From Acetobacter thailandicus (GTDB taxonomy: Bacteria > Pseudomonadota > Alphaproteobacteria > Acetobacterales > Acetobacteraceae), in NCBI RefSeq assembly GCF_011516655.1, contig NZ_WOSV01000004.1, forward strand, positions 124,001 to 188,000: a DNA stretch of 64,000 nt, given 5' to 3'. Every line of letters begins with the position of its first letter. Position 1 is the stretch's first letter. Below the pieces are notes generated by a model. The model did not search any database, was not told the origin of the DNA, and saw only the letters and a list, made by a program, of their open reading frames with translations. The position numbers and the translations under genes were made by a program. This document shows positions 1 through 7,529 of the stretch, in pieces.

Positions 1-643
1 TAGCGGCTGTCAGTGTAACCTCTTCGCCGGTCATACCACGCAACATGGTGGTGATCGCCGGCTTGCCACCGCTGAGCATGTTGGTGTCGCAAATCAGGGC
101 AACATCAGCTTTTAGTTCATCTTTGTTAGCCTGAAGGAACGGCAGCAGGTTTTCTCCGCCGGATTCTTCCTCACCTTCAAGAAGAATGCTGACATTAAGA
201 GGCAGAGTGCCGCATGTGGTTTTAAGTGCGCGGCAGGCCTCGATAAAGGTCATAAGCTGGCCCTTATCGTCAGCGGCTCCACGTGCCGTTATTTCTTTTT
301 CGCCAGAAGGTGTCGTGACGATAGCTGGCTCAAAAGGGTCAGAATGCCACAGGTTTAGCGGGTCAACAGGCTGTACATCATAGTGGCCATAAAACAGCAC
401 ATGAGGAGCATCTGCCGGGCCTTTAATGTGAGCAACAACCATCGGGTGGCCAGGCGTGTTGCGTACACTGGCCTCAAACCCTGTGTCTGTCAGGGTTGCG
501 GTAAGCCATTCAGCAGCTTTTCGGCAATCAGGTGCATTTTCAGGTCGTGTTGAAATGCTGGGTATACGCAGCAGCTCAAAAAGACGGTTCAGGCTGACAT
601 CAAGGTCTTTGTCGGCCTGGAGCAATGCAGCATTGAGTGTCAT
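1..643 (-). CDS. M20-family dipeptidase/deacylase, N-terminal part (runs off the left edge)
   Basis: Zinc-dependent amidohydrolase of the M20/M25/M40 family, probably a cytosolic dipeptidase or N-acyl amino acid hydrolase. Translating the minus strand from the ATG at 643 gives about 214 residues with family landmarks: LLRIPSIST near the N-terminus, the metal-site segment FYGHYDVQP, then ARGAADDKGQ and LLEGEEESGG, which carries the catalytic and metal-binding Glu pair. The C-terminal half lies outside the window. The start follows a weak AGGA-type site. The exact substrate cannot be told; DapE-like activity is less likely than a broad dipeptidase because the pattern resembles the CNDP/M20 dipeptidase group. 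Confidence 0.85.
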   Translation of the reverse strand, partial: MTLNAALLQADKDLDVSLNRLFELLRIPSISTRPENAPDCRKAAEWLTATLTDTGFEASVRNTPGHPMVVAHIKGPADAPHVLFYGHYDVQPVDPLNLWHSDPFEPAIVTTPSGEKEITARGAADDKGQLMTFIEACRALKTTCGTLPLNVSILLEGEEESGGENLLPFLQANKDELKADVALICDTNMLSGGKPAITTMLRGMTGEEVTLTAA

Positions 644-741
644 GAGTGTTGGTCGTCCTGTTGTCTCAAAAAATAATAGGGTCAGTGGCCGGGCTGATGA
701 ATACCAGCATGTGACCTGTAGTGTGAAAAGTGGACTAAGGC

Positions 742-1407
742 CTAAAAAGCCTCAGGTGAAAACTGGTTGAGAAAGAGATACAGCAAATTGGGCATGAAAC
801 CAAAGGAGACCATCGTTCGGGCCGTGGGGTTGATCAGGCTATACCATACAGGATCAAAATGTTCAGAAATCATAATCTGATCAGGCAGATTGCGATTGCT
901 GAGCAGAAAATGTCTGAAGGGTGACAGTGGCTGTGTGTCAGGGGATAAGCCGCAGTTTTTATAGTAAACAGCCGGGTTGAAAAAAATATGGCCTGAGAGG
1001 TGCTCTTTGTCGCCTGCGCGCAGATAATGGTCATATCCGTTGGCATAGCCGCCGGCAGTCAGGGCCTCATCAGAAAGATGAGGGTTTTGTGCACGGTAAT
1101 AGCGCTCGGAGAAGAGATAATGAGGCGATTCAGTCCGGTAGCCATGCGCACAATAATGCTCGAAGCCTGAACGCAGGGCGCCGCTGCTAAGGGCCTGCTG
1201 GGCGTCTGAACTATTCTGGCGATACCATTCTTCATGAAAATAAGGGTTGGGTGAATGACCTGAAAAAGCCCCTTCTTTGTGGTACCAGCTTTGAAGATTA
1301 TCATCGGAAGACCGGAGCAGGTCTGCCCCGAGCACCTCTTTGTATTCATCGCGGTACCAGGCTGCATCAAATTTATGCCAGAGTGCTGCGTCAGGAGCTG
1401 TGGTCAT
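742..1407 (-). CDS. FDxxWY-repeat protein of unknown function
   Basis: 221 residues with no recognised catalytic domain. The chain is built of repeated units with aromatic signatures: FDAAWYRDEY, YFHEEWYRQN, LFSERYYRAQNPHL, FFNPAVYYKN and FDPVWYS, each followed by a helix ending in a HY or HF plus Gly motif. In acetic acid bacteria similar repeats occur in front of glycosyltransferase domains (recalled family knowledge); here the repeat part stands alone. It lies 64 bp downstream of secB on the same strand, so co-transcription is possible. No signal peptide is obvious. A role in surface polysaccharide assembly is only a guess. Confidence 0.6.
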   Translation of the reverse strand: MTTAPDAALWHKFDAAWYRDEYKEVLGADLLRSSDDNLQSWYHKEGAFSGHSPNPYFHEEWYRQNSSDAQQALSSGALRSGFEHYCAHGYRTESPHYLFSERYYRAQNPHLSDEALTAGGYANGYDHYLRAGDKEHLSGHIFFNPAVYYKNCGLSPDTQPLSPFRHFLLSNRNLPDQIMISEHFDPVWYSLINPTARTMVSFGFMPNLLYLFLNQFSPEAF

Positions 1408-1471
1408 AGACTGACTTTCTGTTTTTCAGAGAGAGGGTAGAATAGCTTGTGTTTCTATAAAGATGTGGAAC

Positions 1472-1975
1472 TCAGACGGTCACCTTTCGTTCCTGCCATA
1501 GTTTTGCAAAGTCGATCTTCTGTATGATGACAGGCAGAAAGCCGGCCTCGCGGCTGAGAGTGGAAAGAACATGCCGTGCTCCCGGAAAGAGTATATGCGG
1601 AGCATCAACCAGGAGTTGAGGTTCCAGACTTTCGGGGGTGGAGTTCACAAGCGTGAAAATGCCTGCATAGGTGAGAGAGGTCTCGAAAAATGTAGTGGGT
1701 TCTTCACCTGCAGGCGGATTGCTGCTTTGCCCGCGGCACTGCAAAATAAGTTCAACCTCAAAATCTGGCTGGTCTTTCGTCAGCTGGCTGGCCCGTACAT
1801 CAACAATGATGGCCATGTGAGGCCGCTCTTTAGCGATGTTATAAATAGCAGGTGCATTCATAACCTGAAATGTGACGGATTTATTATACTGAAGGCCTGT
1901 CAGTATTTGTGGTTTCCTCTGTGGCTCAGTATAACCTTTATGGGAGGACCCGGACTTTCTTTTATGGCGGGACAT
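1472..1975 (-). CDS. secB: protein-export chaperone SecB
   Basis: SecB is the cytosolic tetrameric chaperone that keeps precursors unfolded and delivers them to SecA. The 167-residue product aligns by eye with SecB over its core: a VTFQVMNAPAIYN strand, a short WxP-like region, a beta-sheet stretch ending in FETSLTYAGIFTL, then the hallmark DAPHILFPGARHVLSTLSREAGFLP and a C-terminal DFAKLW segment. The first ~30 residues (basic, MSRHKRKSG) are longer than usual, so a later start is possible, although no better in-frame start before the core is evident. The FDxxWY-repeat gene follows on the same strand. Confidence 0.85.
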   Translation of the reverse strand: MSRHKRKSGSSHKGYTEPQRKPQILTGLQYNKSVTFQVMNAPAIYNIAKERPHMAIIVDVRASQLTKDQPDFEVELILQCRGQSSNPPAGEEPTTFFETSLTYAGIFTLVNSTPESLEPQLLVDAPHILFPGARHVLSTLSREAGFLPVIIQKIDFAKLWQERKVTV

Positions 1976-2235
1976 AATTATAAAAACTCCCTGTTCCTTA
2001 TGTATGGCCGTCTTGTTTTTTGTTGCTGAAACGAGACCAGAATTCTGAAAATACTGTATAGCAGCAACATAACGCCTTTTCGAGTCTGCATCGGTAAAGC
2101 ATTGTCAGAAAAGATGTCCGATCTTTTGCAGAAAGGGTAAAGACATAAAAGAAAGATCATATCTTTCTTGCCGGTGGCCCTGTATGAAGAGGGCTCCCTT
2201 GTCCTTTTTTCAGGTGTAAGGTTACAAGAAAAAAC

Positions 2236-2568
2236 ATGATCAGGTTGTTTGTAGTTATCCCTTTCCTGCTTGTTTTGCTGGTATTTTGTGCCAGTAATCA
2301 GGACCCTCAGAATATGTGGCTGATGATCTATACCTGGCGGTGCTCGCTTGGTGTGTTCGCGCTCGTAGTGTCAGCGATAGCGTTTCTTATCGGCGCTTTT
2401 TGCTTCTGGGTGTCTGAGCTTGGGCAAAGGCGGCGCGCGCGCAAAGCTGAACAACGTGTGAAAGAGCTTGAGGCTCAGCTTCTTAAGGTGCAGGCCGCGA
2501 GTATTTCTGATGTCGCACCTGCCGCCCATACACCTGATTCTTTAACAGAAGAGTCTGTCAGAACATGA
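2236..2568 (+). CDS. LapA/DUF1049-type small membrane protein
   Basis: 110-residue inner-membrane protein. Two hydrophobic segments (about residues 4-20 and 35-56) match the LapA domain (DUF1049) layout, including the SNQDPQ turn after the first helix, followed by a charged coiled-coil tail (RRRARKAEQRVKELEAQ). Proteins of this family in enterobacteria (LapA/YciS) act with LapB in lipopolysaccharide assembly, and the gene often precedes pyrF, as here. Its stop overlaps the pyrF start by four bases (ATGA), indicating translational coupling. Confidence 0.8.
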   Translation: MIRLFVVIPFLLVLLVFCASNQDPQNMWLMIYTWRCSLGVFALVVSAIAFLIGAFCFWVSELGQRRRARKAEQRVKELEAQLLKVQAASISDVAPAAHTPDSLTEESVRT

Positions 2569-3269
2569 AACGTCATACCGGTCTTATCGTTGCTCTTGAT
2601 ACGCAGGATGTTGCTCAGGCACGCGCCTGGGCAGGTGCCGTGGGGCCTGCTGCCGGAGCTGTGAAGCTGGGGCTTGAGTTTGCTTATTCAGCCGGGCTTG
2701 ACGCGATGGCAGAGGTTGCGGGTGGCGTACCGCTTTTTCTCGACCTGAAACTGCATGATATTCCTAATACTGTGGGTTCAGCAGTGCGGGCATTATCGCA
2801 TTTGCGCCCGCGTTTGCTGACACTGCATGCCTCTGGCGGCCGCGCCATGATGGAAGCCGCACGCAAAGCCTGTGATGAGGCCTTTCCTGAAGGGGAGAGA
2901 CCAGCTCTGCTGGCCGTGACAGTGCTTACCAGCCTTGATGATCAGGCCCTTGCAGAAACAGGTGTGAATGATACCCCACGCAACCAGGTGCTGCGTCTTG
3001 GTAAGCTCGCCGTTTCTTCAGGAATGGATGGTCTGGTGTGTTCGGCTCATGAACTCAGTCCGTTGCGTGACGCGCTGGGGGATGCACCTTTGCTGGTTAC
3101 ACCTGGTATTCGCCCGGCAGGTAGTCAGGCCGGCGATCAGAAGCGTATTATGACGCCTGCGCAGGCACGTGATGCTGGCGCCGACTGGATTGTTGTGGGG
3201 CGCCCTGTTACTCAGGCTGCTGACCCGGCCGAAGCAGCCCGTGCGATTGCAGCAGAGCTGGCAGGTTAA
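2565..3269 (+). CDS. pyrF: orotidine 5'-phosphate decarboxylase
   Basis: Catalyses the last step of UMP synthesis (OMP to UMP plus CO2) in the cytosol. The 234-residue TIM barrel has IVALDT near the N-terminus, the catalytic DLKLHDIPNTV segment (Asp-Lys-Asp tetrad), LTLHASGG, a phosphate-binding loop VTPGIRPAG and the terminal IVVGRPVT. Length is normal for the bacterial form. ATG overlaps the lapA-like stop; trpF follows after three bases, so lapA-pyrF-trpF is an operon. Confidence 0.95.
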   Translation: MKRHTGLIVALDTQDVAQARAWAGAVGPAAGAVKLGLEFAYSAGLDAMAEVAGGVPLFLDLKLHDIPNTVGSAVRALSHLRPRLLTLHASGGRAMMEAARKACDEAFPEGERPALLAVTVLTSLDDQALAETGVNDTPRNQVLRLGKLAVSSGMDGLVCSAHELSPLRDALGDAPLLVTPGIRPAGSQAGDQKRIMTPAQARDAGADWIVVGRPVTQAADPAEAARAIAAELAG

Positions 3270-3272
3270 CCC

Positions 3273-3935
3273 ATGATACAGCCGAGCAGCTTGACGCGCA
3301 GAGGTATTAAAATTTGTGGCCTGACAGAAGAGGCAGGTTTTGATGCCTGTGTTGAGCATCAGGCTGACTGGGTTGGTTTTGTTTTTTTTGATCGTTCACC
3401 GCGCAATGTGGCCCCGCAGCGGGCACAGACCTTATCATTACGTCATGCCGGCGGGCCTGAGCGGGTAGGGTTATTTGTGCACCCTGAGAATGATGACATA
3501 GCCCGTGTACTGGACTATGTTTCGCTTGATGTTCTACAGGTTTATGCTAGTCCTGCACGGGTGAGTGAGATACAGCAGTGTTTTGGGTTGCCTGTCTGGC
3601 TTTCATATGCCGTTACCCGGCGGAGCGACCTGCCGGAGGCAGAGATGTTGTTTGCTGACCGGCTTTTGATCGAACCTAAGCCACCTGCTCAGTCTGATCG
3701 CCCTGGTGGTAATGCCGTTATGCTTGACTGGTCTGTTCTGACTGGCTGGACTCCTGATTTTGAATGGATGCTGGCAGGTGGTCTGACACCGCATAACGTG
3801 GCTCAGGCTATTGGGCAGACGGGCGCACCTGCGGTTGATGTGTCCTCCGGTGTTGAGGTCTCCCCTGGGCAAAAAAGTCCTGAAGCGATTAAGGCTTTTA
3901 TCAGAAATGCCCGCTATGATGCTTTTTCTGTCTGA
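3273..3935 (+). CDS. trpF: phosphoribosylanthranilate isomerase
   Basis: Third step of tryptophan synthesis: Amadori rearrangement of phosphoribosylanthranilate to CdRP. The 220-residue barrel shows the catalytic KICGLT motif (Cys general base), WVGFVFFDRSPRNV, a central VGLFVHP strand, and the C-terminal phosphate site AGGLTPHNV followed by VDVSSGVE, which contains the general-acid Asp. It is the last gene of lapA-pyrF-trpF. No terminator was recognised before tRNA-Ser, 65 bp downstream. Confidence 0.95.
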   Translation: MIQPSSLTRRGIKICGLTEEAGFDACVEHQADWVGFVFFDRSPRNVAPQRAQTLSLRHAGGPERVGLFVHPENDDIARVLDYVSLDVLQVYASPARVSEIQQCFGLPVWLSYAVTRRSDLPEAEMLFADRLLIEPKPPAQSDRPGGNAVMLDWSVLTGWTPDFEWMLAGGLTPHNVAQAIGQTGAPAVDVSSGVEVSPGQKSPEAIKAFIRNARYDAFSV

Positions 3936-4000
3936 AATACCCTGAGAAGTGAAAATTTCTCTTGCCAGTTTCGTCAGGCTTGCTATTACCGGTGCGCGCC

Positions 4001-4091
4001 GGAGAGATGGCCGAGCGGCTTAAGGCGCACGCTTGGAAAGCGTGTGTACGTTAATAGCGTACCGAGGGTTCGAATCCCTCTCTCTCCGCCA
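4001..4091 (+). tRNA. tRNA-Ser (GGA), CCA encoded
   Basis: 91-nt class II tRNA. Acceptor arms GGAGAGA and TCTCTCC pair, the D-arm is GCCGAGCGGCTTAAGGC, the anticodon arm CACGC-TTGGAAA-GCGTG gives anticodon GGA, a long variable arm (TGTACG...CGTACC) typical of serine tRNAs follows, then a GGGTTCGAATCCC T-arm and encoded GCCA. The 3' end is immediately followed by a sequence shared with the tRNA-Arg locus at 62.5 kb, marking it as an integration site. Confidence 0.97.
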
Positions 4092-4188
4092 TACTCTTAT
4101 AAAATATCCAATAAAAACAAAGAGATAACGAATTTCCTAAAATCGTTACCCCTTTTGTACCCCCTCTTAAAACGATCGCTAGGGCGGC
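4085..4188. repeat. post-tRNA repeat, copy A (att-like)
   Basis: From the last bases of tRNA-Ser (TCCGCCA) the sequence runs into a 104-bp stretch that recurs after tRNA-Arg at 62525-62616. The copies differ by three substitutions and a 12-bp indel (TTTTGTACCCCC in copy A). Such tRNA-abutting repeats are typical attL/attR sequences of phages and integrative elements. No integrase gene is present next to it. Confidence 0.75.
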
Positions 4189-4198
4189 TTGCGTCCTC

Positions 4199-4345
4199 TT
4201 AATCCCCTTTGTGCTTTGGCGTGACTAACACACCGGAGGGCGCGGGACGGCAGACCATGCATACCCATCCCTCTGACGGGTCATAATCATCTGCCCGCTT
4301 ATACCATTCCTGACACCCGCATACTGAGCAGGGGCCGTCTCCTGT
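4199..4345 (-). pseudogene. zinc-ribbon-like phage-type protein fragment, cut by IS insertion
   Basis: Minus-strand frame ending at the TAA at 4199-4201 encodes about 48 residues with two CX2C pairs (CSVC and CMVC) separated by an EWYKRADDYDPSEGW stretch, which looks like a small zinc ribbon. The IS5-type element begins directly upstream of it. If the element is removed, the frame continues back to the rusA stop at 5151 without an obvious start codon, so the gene is probably truncated as well as interrupted. Function unknown; the rusA neighbour suggests phage origin. Confidence 0.4.
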
Positions 4346-5140
4346 TAGGCTCAGGACCTATTAATTCATTGAACTGAGCGAGAGATTGTGATTCACAGGC
4401 TTACCGATGGAGGATGAGCCTGTGAGTGATGTATTTTTACTGTCTGAACGTCAGATGGAGCGGATTGAGCCATTTTTTCCTCTGGCGCACGGCGTGCCCC
4501 GCGTGGATGACCGGCGTGTTCTGAGCGGGATCGTTTATGTGATCCGCAACGGGCTTCAGTGGAAAGATGCTCCCAAAGCGTATGGCCCGCACAAGACCTT
4601 ATATAATCGCTTCATTCGCTGGAGCCGCCTGGGTGTCTTTGACAGGATCTTTAAAACCCTGGCAGAACGGCAGCCTCTCTGCTTAAAAAGGGGCTTTTCC
4701 TCGCCATACCGGACGCACAAAAGGCGGTCTGAACTCAAAACTGCATGCCATGTGCGATGATCCGGGGCGGCCTGTCCGCCTGCATCTGACTGCAGGACAG
4801 GTCAGTGACTTCAAAGGCGCAGACGTGCTGCTGGCAGATCTACCCGACAAGACAGAAGAAATCATCGGGGACAGGGGGCTATGACAGCAACAGGATCAGG
4901 TTATGGCTTGCAGAACGCACTATCACAGCCTGTATTCCGCCGAAGAAGAACCGGAAATCAAAGCCACCTTACGACTGGCATCTGTATAAAAAGCGTCACC
5001 TGATCGAAAACATGTTCGCAAAGCTCAAAGACTGGCGACGGGTGGCAACACGATATGATCGCTGCACTCATACCTTCATGTCCGCAATCTATATCGCTGC
5101 AAGCTTCATCTTCTATCTTAAAGAATGAGTCCTGAGCCTA
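4346..5140 (+). mobile_element. IS5-family insertion sequence, degenerate
   Basis: Bounded by perfect 12-bp inverted repeats TAGGCTCAGGAC (4346-4357) and GTCCTGAGCCTA (5129-5140). The outer TA on both sides is probably the 2-bp target duplication, leaving a ~791-bp element with GGCTCAGGAC ends. It carries one transposase gene broken into several frames. The IS lies between a rusA remnant and a zinc-ribbon fragment of the older phage-like material. It is shorter than usual IS5-type elements, consistent with an internal deletion. Confidence 0.85.
4407..5128 (+). pseudogene. IS5-family transposase, frameshifted and deleted
   Basis: The N-terminal part (LSERQMERIEPFFP, VLSGIVYVIRNGLQWKDAP, LYNRFIRWSRLGVFDRIF) is typical of IS5-type DDE transposases. 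After FDRIFKTLA the expected segment with the first catalytic Asp (DATHLKAHR-type) is missing. The rest continues through other frames: TAASLLKKG, then RTKGGLNSKLHAMCDD and VSDFKGADVLL up to IIGDRG, then after an extra G in a run near 4880 GYDSNRIRLWL to KRHLIENMFAKLKDWRRV. At least three frame changes plus the missing catalytic segment make it inactive. Confidence 0.85.
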
Positions 5141-5150
5141 GTCAGTCCTG

Positions 5151-5340
5151 TCACAGCGGACGTACCTCAATGACAGTCATGCTCTGCGGCCCGTAACGGC
5201 GTGTCAGGTGAGCATCGACAATCTGTACATCATCATTCCACATGATACGATTTAAAGCATCAGCGGCGGTCTTCATCTGGTTATCTATGTCTGGCCTGCT
5301 GACCGGCAGTACCTGACCGGCAACAGCCGGAATTTTCGTG
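5151..5340 (-). pseudogene. rusA: RusA-type Holliday junction resolvase, C-terminal fragment
   Basis: Translating the minus strand into the TGA at 5151-5153 gives the RusA signature: RPDIDNQMKTAADALN, then WNDDVQIVDAHLTRRYG and a short MTVIEVRPL end. The Asp residues of PDID and NDD are the Mg-binding catalytic positions of the family. The upstream sequence does not resemble a RusA N-terminus and no start codon fits, so this is a remnant. RusA genes are mostly carried by prophages, which supports a phage origin for the island next to tRNA-Ser. Confidence 0.7.
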
Positions 5341-5404
5341 AAGAGACGTTCACCGACCTTCTCATAATGGGACTGGTTCCTTTCGAATCGCTTCAGATTA
5401 TGAC

Positions 5405-5614
5405 TGACTTTCCCCTGAATGAGGCCGCAACAAAAGAAGACATGGACTGGGATTTCGCGGCTTCAAAAGTCTTAAAACTGTTTATACGACGATCAAAGGT
5501 TTTGAGGCCATGCGCGCACTAAAAACGGGGCAGGTCAAACTCTTCCAGTCTCAGGAGGGCATTATGGGAGTAGTGCGCCTGATCGAAAGGCAGTTTGGGA
5601 TCTGCACCTCCTGA
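5405..5614 (+). pseudogene. IS6-family transposase, C-terminal fragment
   Basis: A plus-strand frame closing at TGA 5612-5614 reads GLGFRGFKSLKTVYTTIKGFEAM followed by RALKTGQ and a terminal VVRLIERQFGI. This matches the C-terminal end of IS6-type transposases (usual form: R-x-MLGFKSF then I-x-GIE-x-M-x-x-I-x-KGQ). The DDE core is absent, no terminal repeats were found, and a stop precedes the fragment in frame. Confidence 0.6.
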
Positions 5615-5970
5615 AAAGCCTCCGTAAATTTTTTTGGACAACAATAATATCAATTGGTTATGATTTTAAATTGACCCCAAAAGAGGGTTTTTAGAACCCT
5701 CCATTTTATTATGATAAAATAATGCACAGCCAATTAATTGAAAGTGAAAAAGAAACTATTGAAAAGAAATATTGTATATATATTATGAATATTAGGTTCA
5801 TTATATTAATATTTTGCTGATATAAAAATAAATGCAATTAAAAATAAAAAAATGAAGTTATAAAAAATAATCTTTTTGAAAAAATGGAACCGATAATAAA
5901 AGATATAGTTCAAATTATAGAAAAAATTTTTATTTTATCTTTTTTTAATTCTTCATAGAAAGAAAACAGA
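5615..5970. other. AT-rich non-coding stretch with one hairpin
   Basis: About 350 bases of strongly A/T-rich sequence with no credible coding frame. One perfect hairpin, GAGGGTT-TTTAG-AACCCTC (5683-5701), is followed by CATTTTATT and may be a weak terminator. The composition differs sharply from the surrounding chromosome and supports foreign origin of the island. Confidence 0.6.
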
Positions 5971-5976
5971 ACCGCT

Positions 5977-6117
5977 TTACTGACGAACTGGCGAGTGAAA
6001 GACCTGAAAGGCGTCATTACGCCGTGTCTGGAGGGTTTCATCGAGAGCATAGCCCTCCTGATCCACGGCCCGCAGCATAGGTAGGGTCGAACTTACGGCT
6101 CCACCGGCAGGGATCAT
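5977..6117 (-). CDS. small ORF or gene fragment, 46 codons, unknown
   Basis: Minus-strand ATG at 6117 to TAA at 5977-5979. The peptide (starting MIPAGGAVSSTLPML and containing DQEGYALDETLQTRR) has a codon composition unlike the flanking AT-rich DNA, suggesting it was once part of a real gene. No ribosome-binding site is visible. I do not recognise the family; it may be the C-terminal end of a longer lost gene. Confidence 0.3.
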   Translation of the reverse strand: MIPAGGAVSSTLPMLRAVDQEGYALDETLQTRRNDAFQVFHSPVRQ

Positions 6118-6122
6118 CGCGG

Positions 6123-6263
6123 GTCAACTCATCTCTTGGTTCTCAATGGAGTAAGAAAGGTCCATCCAGTAAAATGAAGAGATGGAAACAGTTGAAAAAA
6201 GCAGCTCAGAAAGCAAAGGATGCTGGAAAGAAGCTGATGAATATAGATCTTCGTGAATTCTAA
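6123..6263 (+). pseudogene. Lys-rich C-terminal tail of a lost gene upstream of the immunity-type gene
   Basis: A plus-strand frame of about 46 codons ends at TAA 6261-6263, eleven bases before the ATG of the GAD-like/DUF1851 gene. It reads GSQWSKKGPSSKMKRWKQL then KKAAQKAKDAGKKLM and ends NIDLREF. This is the position where the toxin partner of an immunity gene would end. Upstream the frame dissolves, so only the tail remains. Calling it a toxin is inference from gene order. Confidence 0.35.
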
Positions 6264-6273
6264 AGAGGAAAAA

Positions 6274-6972
6274 ATGGCAGATACATACCCAAAGTTTGAT
6301 ATAAGAAAATATATTAAGAAATATGGTGAATTAAATTACAGAAAAGATGTGCCAGAGAAAATTTGTGAAAAATATAAGGGAAAACTTCCTAACGATCTTA
6401 TTTTATTCTGGCAGGAATATGGTATTGGAACATGGTTAAACGGAAAATTTCAGTTTTGTATTCCTTCTGATTACTCAGGAATAGTAGATATTCTGTTCTC
6501 TGGTGATCCGGATATTATTCCAGAAAAAACTCATATAATTGGATATTCTGCATTTGGAGATCTTTTAATTTGGAATGAACGTTTTCAGCGCTGTGAAGTC
6601 AGTTTACCATATTTAACAATGAGTATTCCGAAAATTGATTTTAATACATTTGGAACAGAAAATTTTCCGTTAAGCACAGTTGTGGCTGGAATTAAATACC
6701 CTGAATATTTTTATATTGAACCATCTGATGATCAATACCCTTCGTTATTTGAAGAAGCTGTTGATAAGATTGGCGAAGTGACTTTAGATAAATGCTACGG
6801 TTTTTTTCCGGCACTCGCACTTGGTGGTTCTGCATCGGTGAAACATATCCAGATCGTCGATGCTCGGGTTCATTTTATACTTCTTGCTCAGATGGGTAAT
6901 TTACGGATTCTTCGCGAAAATGAACAGGATAATACGGAATTTGTCCGTAATGCTGGCGAAACAACATCATAG
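6274..6972 (+). CDS. GAD-like/DUF1851 (Tdi1-type) immunity-like protein
   Basis: 232 residues from the ATG at 6274, chosen over an in-frame GTG at 6253 because AAGAGG (6263-6268) sits five bases upstream. The N-terminal half (FDIRKYIKKYGELNYR, LPNDLILFWQEYGIGTWLNGKFQFC) resembles the GAD-like domain; the C-terminal half (YPSLFEEAVDKIGEVTLDKCYGFFPALALGG, then HFILLAQMGNL) resembles DUF1851, together the architecture of Tdi1-type T6SS immunity proteins. It would be cytosolic and neutralise a cognate effector. AT-rich codon use differs from the core genes. The partner toxin appears reduced to a tail just upstream. Confidence 0.6.
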   Translation: MADTYPKFDIRKYIKKYGELNYRKDVPEKICEKYKGKLPNDLILFWQEYGIGTWLNGKFQFCIPSDYSGIVDILFSGDPDIIPEKTHIIGYSAFGDLLIWNERFQRCEVSLPYLTMSIPKIDFNTFGTENFPLSTVVAGIKYPEYFYIEPSDDQYPSLFEEAVDKIGEVTLDKCYGFFPALALGGSASVKHIQIVDARVHFILLAQMGNLRILRENEQDNTEFVRNAGETTS

Positions 6973-7033
6973 AGGTAATTTATATTTCTTTATGTGTTCT
7001 GACTTTTGTTTAAAATAACCATAAAATTCCGGT

Positions 7034-7318
7034 TTAAGTAAAGAAACGTTTCCACCACGAACGGGGTGAACACTCACCCCGTTCGTTCACCGGAATACCT
7101 GATTTTTGTTTACTTTCTACGTTAGAGGTGAACGTAGGGTGATCGCGTTCAGCTAAAAGTGCCTCAGCTATAGCCAGACATATTCTTAAATCAGTATTTT
7201 TATCGTGTAGTTCTTTAAGGTAATTTTTATCTTTTTGAGCATTCTCTGTTCGACGGTTTAATTCTTTTTGTAAACTAACTATGGCTAGTCGCATGGTCGA
7301 CATTGTTTCTTCGTTCAC
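7034..7318 (-). CDS. small coiled-coil protein, unknown function
   Basis: 94 residues, largely a predicted coiled coil (MRLAIVSLQKELNRRTENA, LKELHDKNTDLRICLAIAEALLAERD), ending in an aromatic basic tail SWWKRFFT. No signal peptide or enzymatic motif. It lies alone in the island between the DUF1851 gene and a transposase remnant, in AT-rich DNA. It could be a plasmid or phage accessory protein or the end of a larger gene; I do not recognise a family. Confidence 0.45.
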   Translation of the reverse strand: MNEETMSTMRLAIVSLQKELNRRTENAQKDKNYLKELHDKNTDLRICLAIAEALLAERDHPTFTSNVESKQKSGIPVNERGECSPRSWWKRFFT

Positions 7319-7529
7319 CCTGTGTGTTCGGGGAAGACAGAGAGTTTAAAGGAACACTTACACGAACAGTTCCACTATTATCTGTAATTTGCTTATAAGT
7401 AAGTTATTCCGTCTTTGTCATGATACTTTATTTTATAAATATCTATTAATAACAACAATATAATATCATTTTTAAGTTTTAAATCGCTGATTTTATGTTT
7501 TTTTGTAAAGACTTTCAGAAGCTTCCTTT

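Noticed and set aside
186-770. Plus-strand ORFs at 186-383 and 456-770
   Set aside because: They are antisense shadows of the M20 peptidase gene, with low-complexity Ser/Arg-rich translations.
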